Origin: RUG14219 sp045538535
Lineage (GTDB): Bacteria; Cyanobacteriota; Vampirovibrionia; Gastranaerophilales; Gastranaerophilaceae
NCBI GenBank assembly: GCA_045538535.1
Contig: JAZSRN010000027.1
Span: 1 to 42,748, forward strand
Reading direction: 5' to 3'
DNA length: 42,748 bases
Shown here: piece by piece, positions 25,587-34,143 of the stretch
Position numbering within the stretch: the stretch's first letter is position 1
Layout of the letters: each line of letters starts with the position of its first letter
Translations under genes and position numbers: made by a program
The notes under the pieces: model-generated
Seen by the model: the letters and a program-made list of their open reading frames with translations, nothing else
Databases searched by the model: none
What the model was told of the DNA's origin: nothing

Positions 25587-26928
25587 AACAAACAACGGCT
25601 CGATTTCGGCCTTCCTCCTTGGCTTTGTATAGTGCTTTATCAGCATTTTGTATTAATGTATCAGGAGTATCGTTTTCGGAAAGTTTTCGCACTCCCAAAC
25701 TTATAGTAACATTAATACTTTGCTGAGAAACTTCAGGATTAATTTTCCCGATATTAATTTTTTCAGCTTCGACTGCCGCACGCAAACGATTAGCAACCAT
25801 TTCAGCCGCATCAATATCCGTAAATGGTAAAAGAATAACAAATTCTTCGCCTCCATAACGACCGGCGATATCATAATCCCTTAAATGTCTTTTTATAACC
25901 CGCGAAACTACCTTCAAAACATAGTCTCCGGCGGCATGCCCATACGTATCATTTACCGATTTAAAGAAATCAATATCGCACATAATCGCACACAAAGGTT
26001 TTTCTTGACGTTTTGCCGAAGAAACTTCTTGTTTAAGACGTTCTTGTAGTTGGCGTCTGTTATAGAAATTCGTCAATGCATCAAGCGTTGCGTGTTTCAA
26101 AATCTCTGCATAAACATTTGCTCTGTTTATTGTTGTAGCAGCTTGGTTTGCCAATTGTTCAATACATTCAACTTCTTTTTCATGAAGTTCAATATCAACA
26201 CTTTTGGTCACGATAGTTCCAATCAATTTACCTTCCGCCGTCATCGGAAAAATCCCGATTTTCTTATTTACTGTAGTAAAATATTCGGAATTAACATCAA
26301 CTATTTTTACCATTTCGAGTATTTTGTCATCATTACAAGCATTCGGCCATATCAATTGCATATTATTATTTTCTTCATCAGCAAGAAAAATATACACCAA
26401 ATGTTCTGATACAAATTTGTCAATCATTTCACCAATAATAGGAATTATATAATTCATTTCATATTGTGTTTCAATGATTTTGGCAATATTTTTCATCGAA
26501 GAGTGAAACTCTACGTTTTTTTGCATTCTTTCAGTCAAAATTGAGTTTTGAACTTTTAAAGAAATCATACAATCACAAATCGCCAAAAATTCAATAACTT
26601 GTTGAATATCACCATCTGTCACTCTCAAAAGTCCGATTACTTTGCGATATTTTACCAAGGGATAATATAAAACATTATCCCAAATAACCGGCTCTAAATA
26701 TTCATTTAATTGAGACCAGACATCATTTATTTGAGTTTTTTTATCTTCAACAATTTGCCAAGTTTTTGCAAAATCACGTAATGCCTTTGTACTTTCATCC
26801 AAAACAAAAATCGAAACATCACTTATACCAAATTTTTCTATCAGAAAATTTTCAAGCGAAGAAACAACACTTTTAGGATTAAAAGCATCATTTAATAATT
26901 TTGATAATTGTTTTACTGCTGATAACAA
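25579..26928 (-). CDS. GAF-GGDEF diguanylate cyclase
   Basis: Makes cyclic di-GMP from two GTP. The 449-residue soluble protein has two GAF-like sensory regions (roughly 1-125 and 135-275), a linker helix and a C-terminal GGDEF domain whose active-site loop reads GGEEF (359-363). An inhibitory I-site RxxD (RDYD, 350-353) lies exactly five residues before it, so product inhibition is expected. No membrane segment or signal peptide is present, so the signal is sensed in the cytoplasm. It is 6 bases downstream of yebC and overlaps tsaE; this is the only c-di-GMP gene in the window. Confidence 0.9.
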   Translation of the reverse strand: MLSAVKQLSKLLNDAFNPKSVVSSLENFLIEKFGISDVSIFVLDESTKALRDFAKTWQIVEDKKTQINDVWSQLNEYLEPVIWDNVLYYPLVKYRKVIGLLRVTDGDIQQVIEFLAICDCMISLKVQNSILTERMQKNVEFHSSMKNIAKIIETQYEMNYIIPIIGEMIDKFVSEHLVYIFLADEENNNMQLIWPNACNDDKILEMVKIVDVNSEYFTTVNKKIGIFPMTAEGKLIGTIVTKSVDIELHEKEVECIEQLANQAATTINRANVYAEILKHATLDALTNFYNRRQLQERLKQEVSSAKRQEKPLCAIMCDIDFFKSVNDTYGHAAGDYVLKVVSRVIKRHLRDYDIAGRYGGEEFVILLPFTDIDAAEMVANRLRAAVEAEKINIGKINPEVSQQSINVTISLGVRKLSENDTPDTLIQNADKALYKAKEEGRNRAVVCYD

Positions 26929-26934
26929 AACCTA

Positions 26935-27687
26935 TTATCCTTCTACCTTTTCCATAATTTCATCCGGAATATCAAAATTTGCATAAACATTTTGGACATC
27001 ATCGTGTTCTTCCAAACGTTCCAACAATCTTAAAATCAATTTTGCAGTTTCTTCTTCCGTAACGTCAATAACATTTTCAGGAATACGAGTTAACTCTGCT
27101 GAAATCGACTTAAACCCTTGTGCTTCAAGCCCTTCAACTACACTTTGGAATTTATCAACTGCTGTTAGAACTTTATATTGTTCTTCTTCTTCTATAACAT
27201 CTTGTGCATCAAGCTCGATTGCGGCCTCAAAAAGTTTATCAAAATCAACATCATCACTATTAAACAAAATAGAACCATATTGTTTAAACATCCAACCTAC
27301 GCAACCGGTTTCCCCAAGATTGCCTTGGAATTTTGTAAAATAACTTCTTATATCACCTGCTGTACGATTTCTGTTATCCGTCATAGCCTCAACAAAAACC
27401 GCAACTCCGCCTGCTGCATAACCTTCGTACGTAAGTTCTTCATAGTTTTCAGCACCTTGTGCACCGGCACCTTTGTCAATCGCACGTTTAATATTATCAT
27501 TAGGCAAACCTGCCGCTTTAGCTTTTTCGATAGCAGTTCTCAAGCGGAAATTTCCGGCCGGATCAGGCCCGCCCAATCTTGCTGATACAATCAATTCTCT
27601 CGAATACTTTTGAAACACAACCGCACGTTGTGAGTCTACTTTTGCTTTTTTGTGTTTAATGGTTGACCACTTTGAGTGTCCTGACAT
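26935..27687 (-). CDS. yebC: YebC/PmpR family protein
   Basis: Conserved cytoplasmic protein (TACO1 family), 250 residues. It opens with the family signature MSGHSKWSTIKHKKAK and contains KGAGAQGAENYEELTYEGY and a C-terminal acidic domain with PENVIDVTEE. Members have been described as transcriptional regulators and, more recently, as factors that relieve ribosome stalling on proline-rich stretches. GAGGAT precedes the ATG. Its place directly after prfB links it to translation genes. Confidence 0.93.
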   Translation of the reverse strand: MSGHSKWSTIKHKKAKVDSQRAVVFQKYSRELIVSARLGGPDPAGNFRLRTAIEKAKAAGLPNDNIKRAIDKGAGAQGAENYEELTYEGYAAGGVAVFVEAMTDNRNRTAGDIRSYFTKFQGNLGETGCVGWMFKQYGSILFNSDDVDFDKLFEAAIELDAQDVIEEEEQYKVLTAVDKFQSVVEGLEAQGFKSISAELTRIPENVIDVTEEETAKLILRLLERLEEHDDVQNVYANFDIPDEIMEKVEG

Positions 27688-27754
27688 ATTATTATCCTCT
27701 TTTTCGTACTATTTTTAATCAATATATTACCAGAAACATATTATTAGTAAAAAT

Positions 27755-28844
27755 TTAGTGCAAATTTTGTCTCAAATAACTTTCAACAAAACCATCCAAA
27801 TCTCCATCCATAACCGTTTCTACATTCCCGACTTCAAATCCAGTTCGATGATCTTTGACCATTTTATAAGGGTGAAAAACGTATGAACGAATTTGCGAGC
27901 CGAAATTTATATCCATATTTTCACCTTTCAAATCTGAAAGTTTTTTTTCGTGTTCAGCTTGACGAATTGCAAGCAATTTTGAAGCAAGTATCTGCATTGC
28001 ATTTTCTTTATTCTGTAATTGTGAACGTTCTTGTTGGCACTTTACGACAATTCCTGTTGGTTTGTGCAAAATTCGCACTGCGGTTTCAACTTTGTTAACA
28101 TTCTGACCGCCCGCACCTCCGGAACGCATTGTATCAACTTCTAAATCTTCAGGCGGAATAACTATTGTTTTTTCAAAATCCGCAATAATCGGCGAAACTT
28201 CTAGCGAAGCAAAACTGGTTTGTCGTTTACCGTTCGCATTAAAAGGCGAAATCCTAACAAGTCTATGTACCCCTTTTTCAGCTTTTGAATACCCATAAGC
28301 ATACTTGCCAGAAACCTTAAATGTCGCAGATTTTATTCCGGCTTCATCGCCATCAAGCTTATCCATCAATTCCAATTTCCAACCACGATTTTCTGCCCAG
28401 CGAAAATACATTCTCAAAAGCATTTCAGCCCAATCTTGCGCATCTGTACCACCTGCACCTGCGTTTATGGTCAAAATAGCATCCGCATCATCATATTCAC
28501 CACTCAACATCTGCCTTATTTCAAAACTATCCAATGCTTTTTCCAAATTTTTAAGAGATTGAAAAGCTTCTGAAATCAACTCTTCATCTTCCATTTCTAA
28601 TGCAATTTCACTATCATCAATGGCATTTTGACAAACATCAATCACTTCAATATTTTCTTTTATATCCCGAACTCTTGCACCAATTTCGGATGCCAATTTT
28701 TGATTTGACCAAACTTCAGGGGATTGCAATTTTGCTTCACAATCTTTCAATTCTTCTTGCAAAGCAGCAAGGTCAAAGACACTCCTTAATATTTTCAAAA
28801 CGAGGCTTTAATAATGCGATTAATTGTTTTACTTCTGTTTCCAT
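27755..28844 (-). CDS. prfB: Peptide chain release factor 2, made by programmed +1 frameshift
   Basis: Release factor for UGA and UAA codons. The gene begins at the ATG at 28844; 23 codons later the frame hits TGA at 28775-28773, and a +1 shift at CTT-T continues in the frame that ends at 27755, giving about 362 residues, the usual RF2 length. The shifted product carries the RF2 codon-recognition tripeptide SPF in RISPFNANG and the GGQ motif in SGGAGGQNVNK that triggers peptide release. The ORF without the shift would lack the first helix. No Shine-Dalgarno precedes the ATG, which lies 6 bases after an extended -10 box. yebC follows 67 bases downstream. Confidence 0.95.
28772..28787 (-). promoter_or_regulatory. 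prfB programmed +1 frameshift site
   Basis: Reading on the minus strand: an internal Shine-Dalgarno AAGGAG, three bases (TGT), then the slippery CTT followed by TGA and C. Spacing and the CUU-UGA-C core match the E. coli site. The in-frame UGA makes the shift rate depend on RF2 level, an autoregulatory loop. Confidence 0.95.
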
Positions 28845-28850
28845 ATCAAT

Positions 28851-28878
28851 AGCATAACACAAAAATCATACATATAAA
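28851..28878 (-). promoter_or_regulatory. Promoter of prfB (extended -10, leaderless type)
   Basis: Minus-strand TTTATA (28878-28873), 16-base spacer ending in TGT, and TATGCT (28856-28851), then 6 bases to the ATG at 28844. Confidence 0.5.
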
Positions 28879-28942
28879 TCATTATTTTTTTACAGTTACG
28901 AGTATAATAATATTTGTTACACAAATAAAAGGATTTTAGATT

Positions 28943-29764
28943 ATGGCAAGCGTTATTGAGGCATTTCGTGACTTATTTCGCGGAGAAGAAAAATTTACAA
29001 CACATTCAACATTATTTGCAATTGCCGGTATTAGCGGTGTTTTGCAATTAATGAGTCAAACTTATACATCCCAATTTGAAACACTTGACACCACTGCAAT
29101 GGGAACTTCGTCACTAATGAATACTATTGGAATAGTGCTGGGATTTTTTGTAATATCATGCTTACTTGGCATATATCTTCAAGGTTTTTATACGGTATAT
29201 ATTAACCGAAAATGGAGAGGTGAACTTGGTTTGCCGGAATTCAACGGTTCAATGTGGGGAGTTGGATTTAAATATTTTGTATTGCAACTTTACTGGGTAA
29301 TTTTGTTTGCAATTGCCGGAGGACTTGCAGGCTTTTTATGCATTATTCCGGTTTTAGGCGTAATTGCGATGATTGCCGCTTTAATAATATTAATACCATA
29401 CGCATTTGGTTTAAACTTTGTACAAGTAAAATTTGCAAAGGAATTTGATTTTGCCGGTTTATTTAGTCCGGCGCTACTTTTCAATTTTGGACGATTAACA
29501 ATTTGGAGCGTAATTTTAACTTGGTTAAAATGTGTTCTTATTGCAATTATTATGTTCATTATACTAGCCATCATTGCAGGACTTGGCGGAGTAATTGTCA
29601 GTTTAATAGGCGGAATGGCAAAAGAATTTGGCGAAGTCATCGGTGCAATTATGGGCGGTTATATCGGAGCATTGCTTGGTCTTATATGGGCGCATTGCAT
29701 GTTTGAAATTTATCTGGATAAAATCGATCCGGAAATGCCGGACGATGACTACGACATAGGCTAA
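28943..29764 (+). CDS. DUF4013-like multi-pass membrane protein
   Basis: A 273-residue inner-membrane protein. The N-terminus (MASVIEAFRDLFRGEEKF) resembles the start of DUF4013 proteins; about five or six hydrophobic segments follow (roughly 24-38, 58-78, 110-150 as two, 185-215 and 220-250), rich in Gly and Ile, and the tail is acidic (DPEMPDDDYD). No transport motif is visible. AAAAGGA lies ahead of the ATG. It is followed after 19 bases by the DUF3326 gene, with which it is probably co-transcribed. Function unknown. Confidence 0.8.
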   Translation: MASVIEAFRDLFRGEEKFTTHSTLFAIAGISGVLQLMSQTYTSQFETLDTTAMGTSSLMNTIGIVLGFFVISCLLGIYLQGFYTVYINRKWRGELGLPEFNGSMWGVGFKYFVLQLYWVILFAIAGGLAGFLCIIPVLGVIAMIAALIILIPYAFGLNFVQVKFAKEFDFAGLFSPALLFNFGRLTIWSVILTWLKCVLIAIIMFIILAIIAGLGGVIVSLIGGMAKEFGEVIGAIMGGYIGALLGLIWAHCMFEIYLDKIDPEMPDDDYDIG

Positions 29765-29783
29765 AAACCCAAAGGATAACAAA

Positions 29784-30767
29784 ATGCTTGACAACGGAGA
29801 AAAATTAGGGGCATTTATTATTCCAACAGGTGTTGGCGCTTCAATCGGAGGATTTGCCGGAGATGCAAGTGCTTGGGCACGTAAATTCAGCAAAATATCC
29901 AAACTCATATTAAATCCAAATGTCGTTAATGCCGGAGGTTTTTCCGGTATTAACGACAATATGTTTTACATTGAAGGATACAGCCTAGATGAATTTTTCA
30001 AAGGCAAATTGAATTTTGTCCCTTCAACAAACAATAAAATCGGTATAGTTTTTGACAAAGCAATTCCGCAAGATGTCTTAAACGTCCATATCAACACCAT
30101 TCGCGCCGTAAAATGTGTCTATGATATTAACATTATAGATTACAAAATTACACAAGAAAATGTCGGTGTAAATTTTGATATTGATGCCACTGGGATTTCA
30201 ATAGGAAGTGTTGAAAACCCCAATACTTATCTAAATGCAACAAAAGAACTTGTTGAAATGGGCGCAGAAGCAATCGCACTCGTATGTTTTTTTGAGGATC
30301 CCGAAAATATCAATAACGATTACGCAAACGGCCAAGGCGTTGACCCCGTTGGTGGAATTGAAGCCGTTTTGTCACACGCAATTTCAAAAAAATTCAAAAT
30401 GCCAACTGCACATTCACCAGCTTTTGCCGATTATCAAATACATTCTGATTTAGTAGATGAAAAAGCAGCTTCGGAATATATCACACCAACATTTTTGCCT
30501 TGTATACTTTTAGGCTTAAATAATGCCCCAAAATTTGTTTTATCTGACGGAATTTCAATAGAAAACCTTGATTATTTAGTAATGCCATACAATTGTTTAG
30601 GCTCAATACCCGTCATCGAATGCATTAAACGAAACATCCCTATTTATGCAATAAAAGAGAACTCTACAATTCTAAACGTTACCACCGAAAAGCTTTATGA
30701 ATCCGCACCAAATATCAAAATTTTTGATACATACCAAGATTGTTTAGAATTTGTCACACAATTGTAA
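29784..30767 (+). CDS. DUF3326 family protein
   Basis: A 327-residue protein with the DUF3326 opening IIPTGVGASIGGFAGDAS followed by NPNVVNAGG, and later internal blocks such as GQGVDPVGGIEAVLSH and PTAHSPAF. The family is best known from cyanobacteria and chloroplast-bearing plants and has no settled function; the fold is thought to be nucleotide- or cofactor-binding because of the Gly-rich opening, which is inference. It has no signal peptide. AAAGGA sits 7 bases before the ATG and a strong terminator follows. Its presence is one of the better pointers to a cyanobacterial-sister lineage. Confidence 0.85.
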   Translation: MLDNGEKLGAFIIPTGVGASIGGFAGDASAWARKFSKISKLILNPNVVNAGGFSGINDNMFYIEGYSLDEFFKGKLNFVPSTNNKIGIVFDKAIPQDVLNVHINTIRAVKCVYDINIIDYKITQENVGVNFDIDATGISIGSVENPNTYLNATKELVEMGAEAIALVCFFEDPENINNDYANGQGVDPVGGIEAVLSHAISKKFKMPTAHSPAFADYQIHSDLVDEKAASEYITPTFLPCILLGLNNAPKFVLSDGISIENLDYLVMPYNCLGSIPVIECIKRNIPIYAIKENSTILNVTTEKLYESAPNIKIFDTYQDCLEFVTQL

Positions 30768-30781
30768 ATATATTTTATAAA

Positions 30782-30817
30782 ATAGGCGGATGATTTAATC
30801 TTAAATCATCCGCCTAT
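30782..30817. terminator. Bidirectional terminator, 17-bp perfect inverted repeat
   Basis: Arms of 17 bases (ATAGGCGGATGATTTAA and its complement) with a 2-base centre lie between the convergent DUF3326 gene and the gene ending at 30836. AT-rich flanks on both sides suit termination in either direction. Confidence 0.85.
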
Positions 30818-30835
30818 AAATTATTTAGTAATTAT

Positions 30836-32569
30836 TTAAACCCAAGGGTCACCCGGTCTGCGTTGTTGTGGAATTTCTTGTCCAAATGCATTTCGATAAT
30901 TTTCGACTGTTTCTCGTTTTGCTGCTGCTTCTTTTAATTTTTTGGCATCCGCCGCTGCTTTGGCTTCAGCTTCAGCTTTTTGTTTTGCTTTAAATTCAGG
31001 TGTTTTTTGCCAAGGAGGAGTATAGTCAACATCTTCCGAATGCTCTGACACTGGTGTTTCTGTAGGTTTATTTCCTGGCTTTTCAATTTGTTCTATCTCG
31101 GTTGCATCATGTCCTTTAACTTTAAAGGTTGCTCTTTCTGCTGCCTTTTTAGCTTTTTCTACAGCTTCTTCTTTCAGTTCTTTAATCAATGCTGCTTCAC
31201 TTTCATAGGTTTTACCATTGTACACAATTTGTTTATCTTTATTCGAAGTTAATTTAGACAAATCAACACCTAGAGCTTTTAATTCAGCAGCTGTATCTTG
31301 AGTTTTAAGCATGAACCTAATATCTGCAATACTTGGCATATCTAATTTATTCAACTTGTCTTGTCTAATATTACCTTCTTTATCAACAACACTCGGGTTG
31401 AATTTCGTCAATTGAGCAATCAATTCATCTTTATCAACCACACCTCCAATATCACCAGCATTTGCTTGAATAAGTTTGTCAGCAAGTTCGGCTACTGTTT
31501 TAGAGCCTTCTGCAATCTTCCAATTTGCATCATCTTTTTTAACTCTTTGCCAAGTGTCAGGAACATTTATTAAAACTCTAGCTGGTTTTTGCTCCGGTTT
31601 TGGTTTCTCTTGTGCCGGTGGTTCCGGAACAATAGTTTGAGTTTCACCAGTTTTTGTATTTGTTACAATTTTTGTACCATCTTGATAAAATTTAGTATTT
31701 ACATCACCTTCGGTTTGTTCTTTAATCAAACCTTCTTTAATAAATTTACCTTCATATTTTATCGTTGTAATACCATCCTCAGTGGTTGTTGTCTTCGCTG
31801 AATCAGGATCACCGGTAAATGACTCTACTTTAAGAACCTCTTTGCCATTTTCAAATCTTGTAAACGTTTGGTGTTGACCTGTTGTTTCAGTTGTACTATT
31901 AAGAGTATCATTAAACCAATCGTATTGGGTTGTGGTCTTAATACCATTTTTATCTATATCAACTTTTTCTTTAATTTTACCATTTTCATAGTTCACATGT
32001 ATAATATTATCTTCATTTCCTTCATTATCATAATAAGTAAGATGTACATTTTTTACATTACCTTTGTCATCGTATTCTTTTTCACCTCTGGCATCTAGTA
32101 CCATGTTACCATTTTCGTCTGGATACATAGTGTCAATTAGGACTTCTCTTCCTTGTGCATCATATCGAGTGAAGGTTTCATGATAAGCACCATTAGGTTT
32201 TACATAATGCCTTGCTAAACGAACACCATCTTCGTTATAATAATCAGTTGTGTTTTCATCAACTTTTACAAGATGAGTACCTTCTTCCAATTCGTTATTT
32301 TGAATTTGTTCTAATAACTTACGAGCTTCTTTGATTTCCTTTCTGCTTCCTTCTAGTCCCATAGCTTTGGCTTCTTTTTTAGAGATACCTGCCTTACCAT
32401 CGGTATCAAATTTCGCCAAATCGCTTGCATAAATTGTGGAACTTTCGTCATAGCCTTTGGACTTGAAAAAATCAAACAATAGTTTGTTATCTTTCAAATC
32501 TGCCAGTCTCATCCCTTTGTTTGAAAATGTTTGTCTCAAACCATTTACATTGTTTACACCATCAACCAT
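30836..32569 (-). CDS. Large repeat protein with EF-hand-like and LysM-like segments, unknown function
   Basis: A 577-residue protein without a signal peptide. The N-terminal part holds a degenerate EF-hand-like loop (DTDGKAGISKKE, about residues 50-61, lacking the usual position-5 ligand). Residues about 100-300 are tandem beta-type repeats with YxxxGxxxxxxxY spacing (for example YDDKGNVKNVHLTYYDNEGN), resembling MORN/RHS-like repeats. A Pro-rich linker (PEPPAQEKPKPEQKP) leads to a LysM-like segment (WKIAEGSKTVAELADKL ... NPSVVD), then a Lys/Ala/Glu coiled coil and a tail. AAAGGCGG precedes the ATG. I cannot assign a function; a structural or cell-wall-associated role is suggested only by the LysM-like segment. 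Confidence 0.72.
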   Translation of the reverse strand: MVDGVNNVNGLRQTFSNKGMRLADLKDNKLLFDFFKSKGYDESSTIYASDLAKFDTDGKAGISKKEAKAMGLEGSRKEIKEARKLLEQIQNNELEEGTHLVKVDENTTDYYNEDGVRLARHYVKPNGAYHETFTRYDAQGREVLIDTMYPDENGNMVLDARGEKEYDDKGNVKNVHLTYYDNEGNEDNIIHVNYENGKIKEKVDIDKNGIKTTTQYDWFNDTLNSTTETTGQHQTFTRFENGKEVLKVESFTGDPDSAKTTTTEDGITTIKYEGKFIKEGLIKEQTEGDVNTKFYQDGTKIVTNTKTGETQTIVPEPPAQEKPKPEQKPARVLINVPDTWQRVKKDDANWKIAEGSKTVAELADKLIQANAGDIGGVVDKDELIAQLTKFNPSVVDKEGNIRQDKLNKLDMPSIADIRFMLKTQDTAAELKALGVDLSKLTSNKDKQIVYNGKTYESEAALIKELKEEAVEKAKKAAERATFKVKGHDATEIEQIEKPGNKPTETPVSEHSEDVDYTPPWQKTPEFKAKQKAEAEAKAAADAKKLKEAAAKRETVENYRNAFGQEIPQQRRPGDPWV

Positions 32570-32628
32570 TTTTACCGCCTTTCTTTGTTACACACGTCAC
32601 TAAATTAATGGATGTTTCACTCTACGGC

Positions 32629-32657
32629 ATTTTAATTGATAAACTTTATTACCCCAA
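32629..32657 (-). promoter_or_regulatory. Promoter candidate of the 577-residue protein gene
   Basis: Minus-strand TTGGGG (32657-32652), 17-base spacer, TAAAAT (32634-32629), 60 bases ahead of the ATG. The intergenic region 32570-32835 otherwise holds only the divergent promoter and a small inverted repeat. Confidence 0.4.
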
Positions 32658-32747
32658 ATTCATAAAAAACGCCAATTTCATTGATATGACAATATTTGAG
32701 GCTAATTCAAATTCGATTTAATATTTCTTCACAATTATTCTTCCATA

Positions 32748-32793
32748 TTGACTTTTTGTAATTATTGGATTATAATACAATAAAATATTGTAT
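32748..32793 (+). promoter_or_regulatory. Promoter with overlapping inverted repeat, DUF4143 ATPase gene
   Basis: TTGACT (32748-32753), 17-base spacer, TATAAT (32771-32776): the best sigma-70-type match in the window. An 8-bp inverted repeat ATACAATA / TATTGTAT with 3-base centre (32775-32793) covers the expected transcription start, and a further TACAATAAA-like copy follows near 32798. A repressor site is plausible. Confidence 0.6.
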
Positions 32794-32835
32794 CGTATTA
32801 CAATAAATTATAGCATTAGGATGCATGGATTTTAT

Positions 32836-34080
32836 ATGGACTATATCGAACGCAACATTACAAAAGAACTTCTAAAGAGCATTGAAACACGACCACTAAC
32901 ATATTTAAATGGTGGCAGACAAGTTGGTAAATCAACATTATGTTCCCATTTATCGAAAGATATTAAGGTTAACCAAATGACTTTTGATTCTCCGTTACTA
33001 TTGAATTCAGCTAAAAATAATCCAAGTTCTTTTGTTGATAATTTGCCTGATGATATGTTAAGTATCATAGATGAGGTTCAATTTGCACCGGAAATATTTC
33101 CTTATTTAAAAATAAAAATTGATAATAATCGTTTACAAGGTAATACAAAACAAAAGTTTCTTTTAACTGGCTCTGCAAATTTATTAGCATTGCCTAATTT
33201 ATCGGAAGCATTAGTTGGTAGAATGTCTGTATTAACACTTTACCCTTTCTCTGCAAGTGAAGTATGTGGATTTAATACTTCCTTAATTGATAGATTATTT
33301 AATGAAAATTTAAAAATCTCTAAATATGAAAATTTTAATATAGTAGATATCATTAAAAAAGCGACTTACCCAGAAATTGCGCTTGATAATTCGATTGATA
33401 GAATTAAATGGTTCGATAGCTATCTTACAACTATATTAAATCGAGATGTGAAATCAATATCTGATTTAAAAAACCCAGATATAATGGTAAGTTTGTTATC
33501 TATATTGTCTATTAGAACCGGTGGACTATTAAACAACACAGCTATTGCAAGCGAAATGAGTATTGATTATAGAACTTATGAAAAGATGTTTGCATTTGCT
33601 TTAAATAGCTTTATTCTGTTTAATATTAAACCTTGGGCAAAACCTAACAAATTAAATAAACGATATGTAAAATCACCTAAATTATACTTTACAGATTGCA
33701 ATTTCTTATCGTATATCTTAAAAAGAGATTTGGATGAGATTTATAACGCTGATAAACAAACCTTTGGTCATATCTTCGAAAACTTTGTAGCAAGTGAACT
33801 ATATAAAACTGCTAAATTTAATGACATAGAACTCTCACACTTCAGAACTCAATCCGGCAGCGAAACAGATTTTGTATTAGAAAATTCAAAAGGTGAAGTG
33901 ATTGGTATAGAAGTTAAATCTTCTAAAACCATAGATAAAAAATATTTATCGGGATTGCAAGAATTAAAAGAAGTTTGTGGTGATAAGTTTAAAAAAGGTA
34001 TTGTACTGTATTCAGGTAATGAAGTATTCCCTCTTTCAGATGATATCTGGGCAGTACCTATATGTTACTTCTGGGAATAA
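32836..34080 (+). CDS. AAA_14/DUF4143 family ATPase
   Basis: A P-loop ATPase of about 414 residues. Walker A reads GGRQVGKST (about residues 26-34), Walker B LSIIDEVQ, and LLTGSANL is the sensor-1-like strand. A winged-helix region follows (SIRTGGLLNNTAIASEM), and the DUF4143 C-terminal domain has a PD-(D/E)XK-like core (ETDFVLEN ... IGIEVKSSK). This family is common in gut bacteria and archaea and its role is unsettled. I choose the ATG at 32836 because family members start just before the RNxTKEL-like helix; ATG 32821 and TTG 32788 are in frame, none with a clear Shine-Dalgarno. Base composition matches its neighbours, but family members often move horizontally. Confidence 0.88.
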   Translation: MDYIERNITKELLKSIETRPLTYLNGGRQVGKSTLCSHLSKDIKVNQMTFDSPLLLNSAKNNPSSFVDNLPDDMLSIIDEVQFAPEIFPYLKIKIDNNRLQGNTKQKFLLTGSANLLALPNLSEALVGRMSVLTLYPFSASEVCGFNTSLIDRLFNENLKISKYENFNIVDIIKKATYPEIALDNSIDRIKWFDSYLTTILNRDVKSISDLKNPDIMVSLLSILSIRTGGLLNNTAIASEMSIDYRTYEKMFAFALNSFILFNIKPWAKPNKLNKRYVKSPKLYFTDCNFLSYILKRDLDEIYNADKQTFGHIFENFVASELYKTAKFNDIELSHFRTQSGSETDFVLENSKGEVIGIEVKSSKTIDKKYLSGLQELKEVCGDKFKKGIVLYSGNEVFPLSDDIWAVPICYFWE

Positions 34081-34143
34081 ATAAAAATCTTCCACAATAT
34101 CAACTTTACAAAAGCATTTATTATAATAATTAGGTTTATTTAA

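Noticed and set aside
28755..28798. Start of prfB at an ATG-like codon at 28798 in the long open frame
   Set aside because: Gives an RF2 lacking its first helix; the frameshift site and the upstream 23 codons match the RF2 family better.
29290..29640. 116-residue antisense ORF in the DUF4013-like gene
   Set aside because: Mirror frame of membrane-helix codons; no ribosome site or family match.
32611..32721. 37-codon ORF between the 577-residue protein gene and the DUF4143 gene
   Set aside because: No Shine-Dalgarno, overlaps the minus-strand promoter, no recognisable sequence.
32836..34080. DUF4143 ATPase as part of a mobile element
   Set aside because: No integrase, terminal repeats or composition shift seen around it.
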